A DNA stretch of 36,412 nt from Roseospira navarrensis (GTDB lineage: Bacteria; Pseudomonadota; Alphaproteobacteria; Rhodospirillales; Rhodospirillaceae): NCBI RefSeq assembly GCF_009601025.1, contig NZ_WIVE01000043.1, positions 1-36,412 of the forward strand, in the 5' to 3' direction. The translations under genes were made by a program, and so were the position numbers. Below are positions 1-8,421 of this stretch, in pieces. How positions within the stretch are numbered: position 1 is the stretch's first letter; every line of letters starts with the position of its first letter. The notes beneath the pieces were generated by a model. That model was not told where the DNA came from, did not search any database, and saw only the letters and a list, made by a program, of their open reading frames with translations.

Positions 1-74
1 TGGGGCGCGCCCCACGGATGGGCATGCAGGTGCGCCCCCTCGTGCAAAATTTCCAGACATCAGGTTACACAGCC
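1..74. repeat. Left copy of 74-bp terminal inverted repeat (probable IS end)
   Basis: Bases 1-74 are identical, in reverse complement, to 36336-36409 at the other end. The identity stops sharply at base 74/75. Reading inward to outward, the element begins GGCTGTGTAACC and runs to a GGGGCGCGCCCC palindrome. The stop falls inside the hupS reading frame, exactly where similarity to hydrogenase small subunits begins. This fits the outer end of an insertion sequence inserted in hupS, with the assembly broken at the palindrome. No transposase is visible, so the IS family cannot be assigned. Confidence 0.8.
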
Positions 75-904
75 TGGCGGCGGCGGGCCATCAGGCGGAG
101 GCGATCCTCGACGAGGTGCGGACGACCCACAAGGGCAAGTATATCCTGGCCGTGGAGGGCAACCCGCCCCTGGCCGACGGCGGCGTCTACTGCATGCCGG
201 GCGGACGCCCCTTCAAGGACACGCTGACCGAGATGGCGTCGGAGGCCATGGCGGTGATCGCGTGGGGGTCCTGCGCCTCCTGGGGATGCGTGCAGGCGGC
301 CAAGCCCAACCCCACACAGGCGACGCCGGTGCACGAGGTCGTGACCGATACGCCGGTCATCAAGGTGCCCGGCTGCCCGCCCATCGCCGAGGTGATGACG
401 GGCGTGCTGACCTATGTGGTCACCTTCGGCCGCCTGCCGGCGCTGGACCGCCACGGCCGGCCGAAGATGTTCTATTCCCAGCGCATCCACGACAAGTGCT
501 ACCGCCGGCCGCACTTCGACGCCGGCCAGTACGCCGAATCCTGGGACGACGAGGGGGCCCGCAAGGGCTACTGCCTGTACAAGCTGGGGTGCAAGGGGCC
601 GACCACCTACAACGCGTGCTCGACCGTGCGCTGGAACGAAGGGGTCTCGTTCCCCATCCAGTCCGGGCACGGCTGCCTGGGCTGTTCGGAACAGGACTTC
701 TGGGACAAGGGGCCGTTCTACAGCCGGCTGTCCACGCTCGACCCGCTGCCGGTCGAGGGCGACGCCGACACCCTCGGCCTGACCGCCGCCGCCGTGACCG
801 GCGGGGCCATCGCCGCCCACGCCGGGGTCAGCATCATCAAGACCGCGCGCGACAAGAAGGACGCCGCCGACGCCCGCGCCGCGCATGAGCAGGACAAGAG
901 CTGA
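74..904 (+). CDS. hupS: Uptake [NiFe] hydrogenase small subunit HupS, 5'-truncated
   Basis: This is the electron-transfer subunit of a membrane-bound, periplasm-facing uptake hydrogenase, carrying three Fe-S clusters. About 276 C-terminal residues are present. Visible ligands include WGSCASWG and PGCPP (proximal cluster), [12 protein letters not shown] and the following Cys pair in [11 protein letters not shown], and GHGCLGCSE (distal and medial clusters). A hydrophobic C-terminal anchor is followed by a charged tail. The Tat signal and the N-terminal CxxC proximal-cluster ligands, roughly 90 residues in full-length relatives, are missing because the frame runs into the terminal repeat at base 74. 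A GTG at 116 could serve as an internal start but would not give a functional subunit. hupL follows after 50 bp. The gene is either interrupted by an insertion sequence or cut by the assembly. Confidence 0.93.
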   Translation: MAAAGHQAEAILDEVRTTHKGKYILAVEGNPPLADGGVYCMPGGRPFKDTLTEMASEAMAVIAWGSCASWGCVQAAKPNPTQATPVHEVVTDTPVIKVPGCPPIAEVMTGVLTYVVTFGRLPALDRHGRPKMFYSQRIHDKCYRRPHFDAGQYAESWDDEGARKGYCLYKLGCKGPTTYNACSTVRWNEGVSFPIQSGHGCLGCSEQDFWDKGPFYSRLSTLDPLPVEGDADTLGLTAAAVTGGAIAAHAGVSIIKTARDKKDAADARAAHEQDKS

Positions 905-954
905 CACCCGGGCGTTGATCCCCGAACGGCCGCCCAGACGAGGAACGCTGACCC

Positions 955-2748
955 ATGAGCACGATGAGCACGCCGAACGGCTTCACTCTGGACACCGCCG
1001 GCCGCCGCGTGGTGGTGGACCCGGTCACCCGGATCGAGGGCCACCTGCGCCTGGAACTGAACGTCGATGACGACAACGTTGTGCGCAACGCGGTCTCGAC
1101 CGGCACCATGTGGCGCGGCCTGGAACTGATCCTGAAGGGCCGCGATCCGCGCGACGCCTGGGCCTTCACCCAGCGCATCTGCGGCGTCTGCACGGGCACG
1201 CACGCCCTGACCTCGGTGCGCGCGGTCGAGGACGCGCTGGGCATCGACATCCCGGCCAACGCCAACACCATCCGCAACATCATGCAGTTGACGCTGTATG
1301 TGCACGATCATCTCGTTCACTTCTACCATCTGCACGCGCTGGACTGGGTGGACGTGGTCTCGGCGCTGTCGGCGGACCCCAAGCAGACCTCGGCGCTGGC
1401 CCAGTCGATCTCGTCGTGGCCGATGTCCTCGCCGGGGTATTTCCGCGACCTGCAGGGCCGGCTGAAGGCGTTCGTGGACTCCGGCCAGTTGGGACCGTTC
1501 CGCAACGCGTACTGGGGTCATCCCGCGTACCGGCTGCCGCCCGAGGCCAACCTGATGGCCGTCGCGCATTACCTGGAGGCGCTCGACTTCCAGAAGGAGA
1601 TCGTGAAGATCCACGCCATCTTCGGCGGCAAGAACCCGCACCCCAACTGGCTGGTCGGCGGGGTGCCCTGTCCCATCAATCTGGACGGCACGGGGGCGGT
1701 CGGCGCGATCAACATGGAGCGGCTGAACATGGTCGGCTCCATCATCGACCAGAGCGTGGCCTTCATCGAGCAGGTCTACATCCCCGACCTGCTGGCCATC
1801 GCCTCGGTCTACAAGGACTGGATGCACGGCGGCGGGCTGTCGTCCATGAACCTGCTGTCCTACGGCGACATGCCGGCGCGGCCCAACGACTATTCCGCCG
1901 ACAGCCTGATGCTGCCGCGCGGGGCCATCGTCGGCGGCGACCTGTCCACGGTGCACGAGGTGGACCTGAAGGATCCGCAGCAGATCCAGGAGTTCGTCAT
2001 GCACTCCTGGTACCGCTATCCGGACGAGAGCCAGGGCCTGCACCCCTTCGACGGCGTGACCGAGCCGGCGTTCCAACTCGGTCCCAACACCGACGGCGAC
2101 GCCACCCGGATCAACGCCGTGGACGAGGCGGCGAAGTATTCCTGGCTGAAGGCGCCGCGCTGGCGCGGCCACGCCATGGAGGTGGGGCCGCTGGCCCGCT
2201 TCGTGATCGGCTACGCCCAGGGCAAGCCGGAGTTCAAGGAGCCGGTGGAGGCCACCCTGCGCCATCTGGACGTGCCGGTCTCGGCGCTGTTCTCGACGCT
2301 CGGCCGCACGGCGGCGCGCGGGCTGGAATGCCAGTGGGCCGCCCACGCGCTGAAGGCCGAGTTCCAGACGCTCATCGCTACCCTCAAGGCCGGCGACACC
2401 GCGACCGCCAACACCGACCTGTGGGCGCCCTCGACCTGGCCGAAATCGGCCCGGGGCGCGGGCTTCACCGAGGCCCCGCGCGGCGCGCTCGGCCACTGGG
2501 TCGAGATCGAGAACACCAAGATCAAGAATTATCAGTGTGTGGTCCCGACCACCTGGAACGGCTCGCCGCGCGATCCGGCCGGCAACATCGGCGCGTTCGA
2601 GGCCGCCCTGCTGGACACCCCCCTGCACGACCCCGAACAGCCGCTGGAGATCCTGCGGACCATCCACTCGTTCGATCCCTGTCTGGCCTGCTCGACCCAC
2701 GTCATGACCCCGGACGGCCGCGAGCGGTCCAGCGTCGTGGTGCGCTGA
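955..2748 (+). CDS. hupL: Uptake [NiFe] hydrogenase large subunit HupL
   Basis: This is the catalytic subunit holding the Ni-Fe(CN)2CO centre that oxidises H2. The 597-residue length is normal. The N-terminal nickel ligands are in [11 protein letters not shown] (Cys76, Cys79) and the C-terminal ligands in DPCLACSTH (Cys576, Cys579, His582). The last 15 residues, starting VMTPDG, form the extension that the HupD endopeptidase removes after His582 once nickel is inserted. The start at 955 has an AGGA-type ribosome site about 12 bases upstream; a second ATG at 964 is an alternative. It sits between hupS and hupC as in canonical hup operons. The sequence is intact and all active-site cysteines are present, so it looks functional if still transcribed. 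Confidence 0.98.
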   Translation: MSTMSTPNGFTLDTAGRRVVVDPVTRIEGHLRLELNVDDDNVVRNAVSTGTMWRGLELILKGRDPRDAWAFTQRICGVCTGTHALTSVRAVEDALGIDIPANANTIRNIMQLTLYVHDHLVHFYHLHALDWVDVVSALSADPKQTSALAQSISSWPMSSPGYFRDLQGRLKAFVDSGQLGPFRNAYWGHPAYRLPPEANLMAVAHYLEALDFQKEIVKIHAIFGGKNPHPNWLVGGVPCPINLDGTGAVGAINMERLNMVGSIIDQSVAFIEQVYIPDLLAIASVYKDWMHGGGLSSMNLLSYGDMPARPNDYSADSLMLPRGAIVGGDLSTVHEVDLKDPQQIQEFVMHSWYRYPDESQGLHPFDGVTEPAFQLGPNTDGDATRINAVDEAAKYSWLKAPRWRGHAMEVGPLARFVIGYAQGKPEFKEPVEATLRHLDVPVSALFSTLGRTAARGLECQWAAHALKAEFQTLIATLKAGDTATANTDLWAPSTWPKSARGAGFTEAPRGALGHWVEIENTKIKNYQCVVPTTWNGSPRDPAGNIGAFEAALLDTPLHDPEQPLEILRTIHSFDPCLACSTHVMTPDGRERSSVVVR

Positions 2749-2785
2749 GCCGGTGCCGCAAGACCCACCCACAAGGGAGGACGCC

Positions 2786-3520
2786 ATGGCCATCCGCACC
2801 GGCCGGGACATCCACGCCGCCGACGCCGCGCCCGAGGACGCCTCGGTGGACCGCACATCGATTTACGTCTACGAAGCCCCGCTGCGCGCGTGGCACTGGA
2901 TCAACGCGCTGGCGATCACCGTGCTGGCGGTGACCGGCTATCTGATCGCCAACCCGCTGCCCAGCGTGCCGGGCGAGGCCTCGGACTCGTTTGTCATGGG
3001 CACGACCCGGTTCATCCATTTCAGCGCCGGCTATGTGCTGGCGGTGGGCTGGATCTTCCGCCTCTATTGGGCCGTGGTCGGCAACAGCCACGCCCGCCAG
3101 TTGTTCAAGATGCCGCTCTGGAGCCCGACCTACTGGAAGGGCGTGCTGTGGGAGGCGAGCTGGTACGCCTTCATGCGCACGGAGCCGAAGAAGTACGTCG
3201 GTCACAACCCGCTGGCCCAGTTCGTCATGTTCTGGGTGTTCATGCTGGGCATGTTCTTCATGATCGTCACGGGCTTCGCCCTGTATTCGGAAGGCACCGG
3301 ACAGGATAGCTGGCAATCCGCGCTGTTCGGCTGGGTGTTCGACATCTTCCCGAACAGTCAGTCCGTCCACACCTGGCATCACGTCGGCATGTGGGTGTTC
3401 GTGATCTACACCATGATCCACATCTACGCCGCCGTCCGCGAAGACATCCTGTCCCGTCAGTCCATGATCTCGACCATGATTTCGGGCGAGCGCATGTTCA
3501 AGGATAACCGGGATGACTGA
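2786..3520 (+). CDS. hupC: Hydrogenase cytochrome b subunit HupC (HyaC family)
   Basis: This is the diheme b-type membrane subunit that anchors HupSL and passes electrons from H2 to the quinone pool. The 244-residue protein has four hydrophobic helices with histidines in typical places: AWHWINA in helix 1, RFIHFSAGY in helix 2, and HTWHHVGMW with MIHIYAA near helix 4. The ATG at 2786 is preferred because a strong AGGGAGGA lies 5 bases upstream; an in-frame GTG at 2753 has no such site. It follows hupL by 37 bp. A palindromic element of about 250 bp separates it from hupD, which is unusual because these genes are normally tightly packed. Confidence 0.96.
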   Translation: MAIRTGRDIHAADAAPEDASVDRTSIYVYEAPLRAWHWINALAITVLAVTGYLIANPLPSVPGEASDSFVMGTTRFIHFSAGYVLAVGWIFRLYWAVVGNSHARQLFKMPLWSPTYWKGVLWEASWYAFMRTEPKKYVGHNPLAQFVMFWVFMLGMFFMIVTGFALYSEGTGQDSWQSALFGWVFDIFPNSQSVHTWHHVGMWVFVIYTMIHIYAAVREDILSRQSMISTMISGERMFKDNRDD

Positions 3521-3591
3521 GGCGAGCGTCCGACCATCGGGTCCGTCGGGTGACGGATCGAGCGGTTCGGGCGGCGGGCGCCAACCGGACT

Positions 3592-3697
3592 CCCTCCCCT
3601 GGATAGGGGAGGGGCGGGGTGGGGTTGATGCGCCGCAAGACAAGCCTGTGTCCGCAGTGACTTCGCCCTCCCGACCTCCCCCCTCCGGGGGAAGGGG
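3592..3697. repeat. Palindromic intergenic element between hupC and hupD
   Basis: The 247-bp gap 3521-3767 is non-coding and contains a perfect 9-bp stem (3592-3600 with 3605-3613, loop GGAT) followed by a G-run rich stretch and a second C-run/G-run hairpin around 3678-3697. Short C-run/G-run hairpins of this style recur as dispersed intergenic repeats in many high-GC proteobacteria; membership of such a family is inferred. Placed inside an operon it could attenuate transcription or affect mRNA stability of the distal maturation genes. Confidence 0.6.
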
Positions 3698-3767
3698 TTT
3701 GGATCGCGCCCATCGATCCGACTCGCGCGAACGGAAGGACACGAGGGCGGAAAGACAAGAGGGCGGA

Positions 3768-4361
3768 ATGACCGACGATCAAACGAACCGCACCCTGGTC
3801 CTTGGGATCGGCAACCTGCTGTGGGCCGACGAGGGCTTCGGGGTGCGCTGCGTGGAGGCGCTGCACCGCCACCACATCCTGCCGGAGGCGGTCACCCTGA
3901 TGGATGGCGGCACGCAGGGCCTCTATCTGGTGCAGCACGTCCGGGCGGCCGACGCCCTGCTGGTGTTCGACGCCGTGGACTACGGCCTGACGCCCGGCGA
4001 AATGATCGTGGTGCGGGGGGCCGACGTGCCCCGCTTCACCGGCGCGAAGAAGATGAGCCTGCACCAGACCGGCTTTCAGGACGTGCTGTCGGCGGCCGAC
4101 CTGATGGGCGGGGCGCCCGCTCGGCTCACCCTGATCGGTGTGCAGGCGGCCGACCTGGAGACCTGGGGCGGGCCGCTGTCCGAGCCCGTGCGGGCGCGGC
4201 TCGACGAGGCCGTGCGGCTCGCGGTGGCGGAACTGGCGGCCTGGGGACTCGGCGCCCCGATCCGGCCGGATCCGTTGCCCGAGGGCGCGGCCGGCCTGCT
4301 GGCCCCCGGCCTGGACCTGGCCGCGTTCGAGGGGCGCCCGCGCGCCTTTCCCCCCGCGTGA
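3768..4361 (+). CDS. hupD: Hydrogenase maturation endopeptidase HupD
   Basis: This nickel-dependent protease cleaves the C-terminal 15-residue tail of HupL after nickel insertion. The 197-residue protein begins with LVLGIGNLLWADEG. Glu22, Asp68 (VFDAVDYG) and His99 (SLHQTG) match the three nickel-sensing residues of E. coli HybD (Glu16, Asp62, His93) with the same spacing. The ATG at 3768 follows a GAGGGCGGA site and is preferred over a long upstream in-frame extension from 3513, which would translate the palindromic element. hupF follows after 33 bp. The cleavage site it should recognise is visible in hupL. Confidence 0.95.
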   Translation: MTDDQTNRTLVLGIGNLLWADEGFGVRCVEALHRHHILPEAVTLMDGGTQGLYLVQHVRAADALLVFDAVDYGLTPGEMIVVRGADVPRFTGAKKMSLHQTGFQDVLSAADLMGGAPARLTLIGVQAADLETWGGPLSEPVRARLDEAVRLAVAELAAWGLGAPIRPDPLPEGAAGLLAPGLDLAAFEGRPRAFPPA

Positions 4362-4394
4362 TCCTGATCGGACCGCAAACACAGGACCCGTCCC

Positions 4395-4700
4395 ATGTGC
4401 CTCGGCCTTCCCATGCGCATTCTCGAAACCCACGGCACGGTCGCGCTCTGCGCCGGGCGCGACACGGCGCGCGCCGTCTCCCTGGCGCTGGTGGACGATC
4501 CGCCCGTGGGCTCCTGGGTGCTGGTGCATCGCGACACCGCCTTCCAGACCCTGACGGACGAGGAGGCGGCCCAGATCGACCGCGCCCTTGATGCCGTGAT
4601 GGAGGTTCGGGCCGGCGGCGCGGTGGATCACCTGTTCGCCGATCTGGTGGACCGCGAGCCGGAACTGCCGGCCCATCTGCGGCGGGAGACCCTGTCATGA
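4395..4700 (+). CDS. hupF: Hydrogenase assembly chaperone HupF (HypC family)
   Basis: The 101-residue protein starts MCLGLPMRI, the hallmark of the HypC/HupF/HybG family, in which the cysteine after the initiator Met contacts the Fe(CN)2CO unit and the large-subunit precursor. HupF is the paralogue encoded in the structural operon, and in Rhizobium it protects HupL under oxygen. The C-terminal extension beyond the roughly 75-residue HypC core fits HupF rather than HypC. A CAGGA site lies 9 bases upstream. The stop overlaps the next start as ATGA, which suggests translational coupling to hupH. Confidence 0.92.
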   Translation: MCLGLPMRILETHGTVALCAGRDTARAVSLALVDDPPVGSWVLVHRDTAFQTLTDEEAAQIDRALDAVMEVRAGGAVDHLFADLVDREPELPAHLRRETLS

Positions 4701-5587
4701 GCATCGCGCCCCCCGAGGGCCCCCCCGGAGACTGGGCCGCCGGCCCCGCGCTGCCGGCGCCGGGGACCCCGGATCCCGCCGCGCCCGGCGCGCTGTCCGC
4801 CTCGGTCGCCCGCGCCCGCGCCCTGGCCGAGGCCGAAGCCCTGGTGTCCCGGGCCCCGGAGGCGCTGGCGCTGGTGGAGGCGCTGCTGGACGACCTGCGC
4901 ATGCGCGCCGTGCCCGCCCCGGATGCGCCGCCGGACCCGCTGCCGAGCGTGTTCGACCTCACCGACATCGGGCCGGACGGACTCACGCTGCTGGATCAGA
5001 TCCTGGGCACGGGCGAGGTGTCCGGAGAGGTGCGCGAGCCCGATGGCGGCACGGTCGCCGTACAGGAATCCGTTCTGACGGGCGTGTGGCGCCTGCATCG
5101 GCGCGGACCCGACGGGCAGTCGCGCCGCCGCTGGATCGAGGCCGGCCCCATGCCCCGGGTGGTTGCGGCGGCGCGCGGCGGGCGCGCGGCCTCGGACCTG
5201 GCGTTGGACGAGACTCCCCCCACCGGCACGATGGCGGCATGGCCCCTGCTGTCCGAGATCGTCGGTCGGGCCGCGGCCCATAAGCCCGGGCGGCCCAACC
5301 ACGTGGTCACCCTGTCGCTGCTGCCGGTGAATGCCGCCGACCTGGCCTGTCTGAAGGCCACGCTCGGCCCGGGCCCCGTGACGCTGCGGGCGGGCGGCTA
5401 CGGCACCTGCGACATGGATCTGAGCGGCGTGGATGGCGTGTGGTCGGTGCGGTTCCTGAATGCCTCCGGCACCGTGATCCTGGACACGCTGGAGGTGGGG
5501 GGCGTGCCCGCCGTGGTCGCCGCCGCGCCGGAGGACTTCGCCGACGCCGCCACCCGGCTGGCCGAGATCCGGGACGCCTATTTGTAA
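4697..5587 (+). CDS. hupH: Hydrogenase maturation protein HupH (HyaF family)
   Basis: The 296-residue protein is related to HupH/HyaF, an accessory factor for maturation of the small subunit and its Fe-S clusters; the exact activity is not settled. The conserved C-terminal half carries LSLLPVNAADLACL, a GYGTC segment, then VWSVRFLN and ILDTLEV, ending in APEDFADAATRLAEI, all typical of the family. The N-terminal 60 residues are Ala/Pro-rich and poorly conserved. It overlaps hupF by 4 bp. In canonical hup operons hupG (HyaE-like thioredoxin fold) lies between hupF and hupH; here it is absent from that position. This is the last hydrogenase gene in the window. Confidence 0.9.
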   Translation: MSIAPPEGPPGDWAAGPALPAPGTPDPAAPGALSASVARARALAEAEALVSRAPEALALVEALLDDLRMRAVPAPDAPPDPLPSVFDLTDIGPDGLTLLDQILGTGEVSGEVREPDGGTVAVQESVLTGVWRLHRRGPDGQSRRRWIEAGPMPRVVAAARGGRAASDLALDETPPTGTMAAWPLLSEIVGRAAAHKPGRPNHVVTLSLLPVNAADLACLKATLGPGPVTLRAGGYGTCDMDLSGVDGVWSVRFLNASGTVILDTLEVGGVPAVVAAAPEDFADAATRLAEIRDAYL

Positions 5588-5652
5588 TCCGGATCGGCAT
5601 CTGACGATGACCGCCAAAGCCTGTCGCCGGTCCGCACCACGCCCACACGGAA

Positions 5653-5680
5653 ACGGGGCGGGGCTTGCGCCCCACCCCGT
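5653..5680. terminator. GC-rich hairpin between convergent hupH and small exported gene
   Basis: A 12-bp stem with one mismatch and a 4-base loop (ACGGGGCGGGGC paired with GCCCCACCCCGT) lies between two genes that converge on it. There is no strong T-run on either side, so it may act as a bidirectional but weak terminator. Confidence 0.5.
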
Positions 5681-5712
5681 CGGGTCCGGCTCATGGGATC
5701 AAGAGAGCGCGA

Positions 5713-6066
5713 TCAGTTCGCCTTGGAACTGGCGTCGATGTGCACCGAAACGCGACCGGCGTGCATCTCGCGATCCTGATCCTCCTCATCGACCGAGATC
5801 ATGCCGGAGGCGCTCACCACGTCGTCCGTCTCGATCTTCACGCGACCGACATCATCCAGCGGGTTGTCGCCGAGACGGTTCACGTACACGTCCACTTCGC
5901 CGAAACGGTCGGCCACCGTGAAGGTGCCGGCCTGCTCATTCACGGCCGTCACCCGGCCGTTCACCGTGGTGTCACGCGGATAGTCATACATCTCCGCCAT
6001 GGCGGCCCCGCCGATGATGGTCGTGGTGGCGGCGGCCATCGCAATCGTCTGAATCGTGCGTTTCAT
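5713..6066 (-). CDS. Small exported protein of unknown function
   Basis: I do not recognise a named family. The 117-residue product starts MKRTIQTIAMAA and has a clear Sec signal peptide ending near GGAAMA (about residue 24). The mature part (about 93 residues) is acidic and rich in short beta-type segments (TVNGRVTAVN, GTFTVADRFGEVDVYV, GRVKIETDD, GMISVDEED, GRVSVHID), suggesting a small OB-like or other beta-barrel fold. The ATG at 6066 has an ideal AAAGGAGGA site 5 bases upstream; a longer upstream frame to 6231 lacks support. An AT-rich patch near 6178-6198 may hold the promoter. It is separated from cheR by 195 bp and is probably its own unit. Confidence 0.8.
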   Translation of the reverse strand: MKRTIQTIAMAAATTTIIGGAAMAEMYDYPRDTTVNGRVTAVNEQAGTFTVADRFGEVDVYVNRLGDNPLDDVGRVKIETDDVVSASGMISVDEEDQDREMHAGRVSVHIDASSKAN

Positions 6067-6261
6067 GGCGTCCTCCTTTCGTCTGGTCCATCTGTGGTCC
6101 AGCCTGCCGGGCTTCGTGAAGGTCTCCCCGACAGGGGCATGCCCAGACAACGAGTGGAGGGGGGGGCGTCGTTCCAGACGTTTTTGCCCTTTTTTATGTG
6201 GGGGACTGATCGAGACGGCCCGGCCCATCACGTGAGGTCATAGGCCGGACGGCCGGACGGA

Positions 6262-7101
6262 TCAGGTCGGCGCGCCGAGAGAGGTGCCGTTGCCCTTGGT
6301 GACGGCATAGATGCCGCGCTGGCCGGGCACGGGCTTGAAGTGCTCCGAGATGCCCAGCACCGTCTCGGCGCCGCCCAGGTAGAGCACGCCGTCGTCCGCC
6401 ATGATCTGGGAAATGCTCTGCAGCACCTTGCCCTTGGTCGGCTGATCGAAATAGATCAGCACGTTGCGGCAGAACACCACGTCGAAATGGCCGAGGGCGC
6501 GCAGGTCGCCGAGCAGGTTCCATTCCTTGAACGTGACCATCGACGACACCGACGGGTCGATGACCCAGTTCTCGTCCTTCTTCTTGAAGTACTTGACCAG
6601 CAGGGTCATGGGCATGCCCCGCTGCACCTCGAACTGGCTGTACGCGCCGGCGCGCGCCTTCGCCAGGATCTCGGTGGACAGGTCGGTGCCCACGATCTCC
6701 ACGCGCCAGCCGGCCAGCTTGGCCGCCTCCTCGCGCAGGATCATGGCCAGCGAGTATGGCTCCTGCCCCGAGGAGCAGGCCGCCGACCAGATACGGAACG
6801 ACTTCTTGTTCGCCCGCGCCTTCAGCAGGTTGGGCAGCACGATGGAACGGAACTGGTCGAAGGGCTTGTTGTCGCGGAAGAAGAAGGACTCGTTGGTGGT
6901 CATCGCCTCCACCACGGCCTTCTCGACCGTGGTATCGCGCTTCCTCACCAGGGCCAGCAGGTCGTCGAGTCCCTTCAGCCCGCGCTTGCGAGCAAGCGGC
7001 ATCAACCGGCTTTCCAGCAGGTAGGCCTTGTCCTTCGTCAGGACCAGCCCGGACCGCTCCTTCAGGAGCTTGGCAACATAGTCGAAGTCGTCCGGTTTCA
7101 T
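6262..7101 (-). CDS. cheR: Chemotaxis protein methyltransferase CheR
   Basis: CheR uses S-adenosylmethionine to methylate glutamates on chemoreceptors. The 279-residue protein has the small helical N-terminal domain (about 1-75, with SRLMPLARK) and the SAM-binding domain with IWSAACSSGQEPYSLAM as the glycine-rich motif and FDVVFCRNVLIYFD downstream. No receptor-tethering C-terminal pentapeptide-binding TPR extension is present. Its ATG is 4 bases after the cheB stop, so the two are one transcription unit. The last residues (GTSLGAPT) are short and variable. Confidence 0.97.
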   Translation of the reverse strand: MKPDDFDYVAKLLKERSGLVLTKDKAYLLESRLMPLARKRGLKGLDDLLALVRKRDTTVEKAVVEAMTTNESFFFRDNKPFDQFRSIVLPNLLKARANKKSFRIWSAACSSGQEPYSLAMILREEAAKLAGWRVEIVGTDLSTEILAKARAGAYSQFEVQRGMPMTLLVKYFKKKDENWVIDPSVSSMVTFKEWNLLGDLRALGHFDVVFCRNVLIYFDQPTKGKVLQSISQIMADDGVLYLGGAETVLGISEHFKPVPGQRGIYAVTKGNGTSLGAPT

Positions 7102-7105
7102 GACA

Positions 7106-8389
7106 TCAGCGCTTGCTTGCGATTTTCGAAATGTAGGGGCCGATCTCGCCCACAGGCAGAACGGCCGTGCACAACCCCGCCTGCGCGATCGCGCCGGGCA
7201 TGCCCCAAACGACGCTGGTCGCCTCGTCCTGGGCCACGATGGTTCCGCCCGCCTCCACGATCATCGCACCCCCCTTGGTGCCATCCGATCCCATTCCAGT
7301 CAGTACCACGCCCAGCACGCGACGGCCATAGACGCGCGCCACGCTGCGGAACATCGGATCGACGGCGGGACGACAGAAGTTCTCCGGCGGGTCCTGGTTC
7401 AGGCGAATGATACGGTTCGCGCCCTTCGTGTCCACGACCATATGATAATCGCCCGGTGCGACATAGACGTGGCCGCCCACAATGGTCTCGCCGTCCTTCG
7501 CCTCGTGCGCCTCCATGCCGGACGCGCGGCTGATGTGCCCGGCCAGGATGGTGGTGAAGGTGGCCGGCATGTGCTGGGTGATGAGCACCGGCTGGCGCAC
7601 GCCGCCGGCGGCTTTCAATCCGCCCAGAACGGTGAACAGGGCCTGCGGCCCGCCCGTCGAACTGCCGATGGCGATGACGTCAATGGCCTCCTGCACGCGC
7701 GGCGGCCGACGCAGCACCACCGTCGGCGCGGGGCGCAGGGTGGGCGTCGCGGCCGGCCGGGCCTGTCCCGGCGCGCGGGCGGTCGGGGCCGCCGGGGCGC
7801 CGCCGCGCGCCCGGGTCGGCGTGGCCGGTGCGGGCGCGGCCCCGCCCCGACGGAACCGGCTTTCGCGGCGATGCGCGGCGCCCAGCGCCCGGACCTTGGC
7901 GACCAGATCGCGCTTGAACTCGCTTTCGCCCGTGATCTCGCGCGACGCCACCGGCTTCGGCACATAGTCCGCCGCGCCGGCCTGCAGCGCCTGCAGGCTG
8001 ATCTCGGCGTTCCGCAGCGTCAGTGTGGACGCCATGATGATCTTCAGGTTCGGATTGCGCGCCAGCAGCTTGGGCAGTGCGGACAGGCCGTCGAGCACCG
8101 GCATCTCGATGTCGAGCACGATCACCTCGATGTCGTGGCGTTCCAGGGCCTGAACGGCGAGCTGGCCGTTGCTGACCGAGGCCACCACGGTGATGTTCGG
8201 ATCCTCGGACAGCATGCGGGACTCCAGCCCGCGCACCACCGCCGAATCATCGACGATCATCACGCGCAAGGGATCGTCTTCGAACTCGTTCGTTCCGCGA
8301 CCTGTCCTGCCGAACGTTGAAGCTGCCAATCCGGAATCCTCTGTCGTCTCGCGTGCGGCGGCGCTGCCCCGGCCGTGTCCGCCGGCCAT
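7106..8389 (-). CDS. cheB: Chemotaxis response regulator methylesterase CheB
   Basis: CheB removes methyl groups from, or deamidates, chemoreceptors and is activated by phosphorylation. The 427-residue protein has a receiver domain (about 41-160; Asp47, Asp48, phospho-acceptor Asp93 in VLDIEMP, Lys in VPKPV), an Ala/Pro/Arg-rich linker of about 60 residues, and the esterase domain with the catalytic Ser in GSSTGG (about 240), His in ITQHMP and Asp in TGMGSDG. The linker is longer than usual. The first 38 residues are poorly conserved, so the true start could be internal. It lies 32 bp after cheY and 4 bp before cheR. Confidence 0.96.
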   Translation of the reverse strand: MAGGHGRGSAAARETTEDSGLAASTFGRTGRGTNEFEDDPLRVMIVDDSAVVRGLESRMLSEDPNITVVASVSNGQLAVQALERHDIEVIVLDIEMPVLDGLSALPKLLARNPNLKIIMASTLTLRNAEISLQALQAGAADYVPKPVASREITGESEFKRDLVAKVRALGAAHRRESRFRRGGAAPAPATPTRARGGAPAAPTARAPGQARPAATPTLRPAPTVVLRRPPRVQEAIDVIAIGSSTGGPQALFTVLGGLKAAGGVRQPVLITQHMPATFTTILAGHISRASGMEAHEAKDGETIVGGHVYVAPGDYHMVVDTKGANRIIRLNQDPPENFCRPAVDPMFRSVARVYGRRVLGVVLTGMGSDGTKGGAMIVEAGGTIVAQDEATSVVWGMPGAIAQAGLCTAVLPVGEIGPYISKIASKR

Positions 8390-8421
8390 GCCAACGGTCC
8401 GGCCCTGAGAGGGGGCGGGGT

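Noticed and set aside
718-2856. Long minus-strand frame opposite hupL
   Set aside because: hupL is certain on the plus strand; the antisense translation has no recognisable domains.
3513-3767. Upstream in-frame extension of hupD by 85 residues
   Set aside because: It would translate the palindromic element, is low complexity, and the ATG at 3768 has a good ribosome site and matches the family N-terminus.
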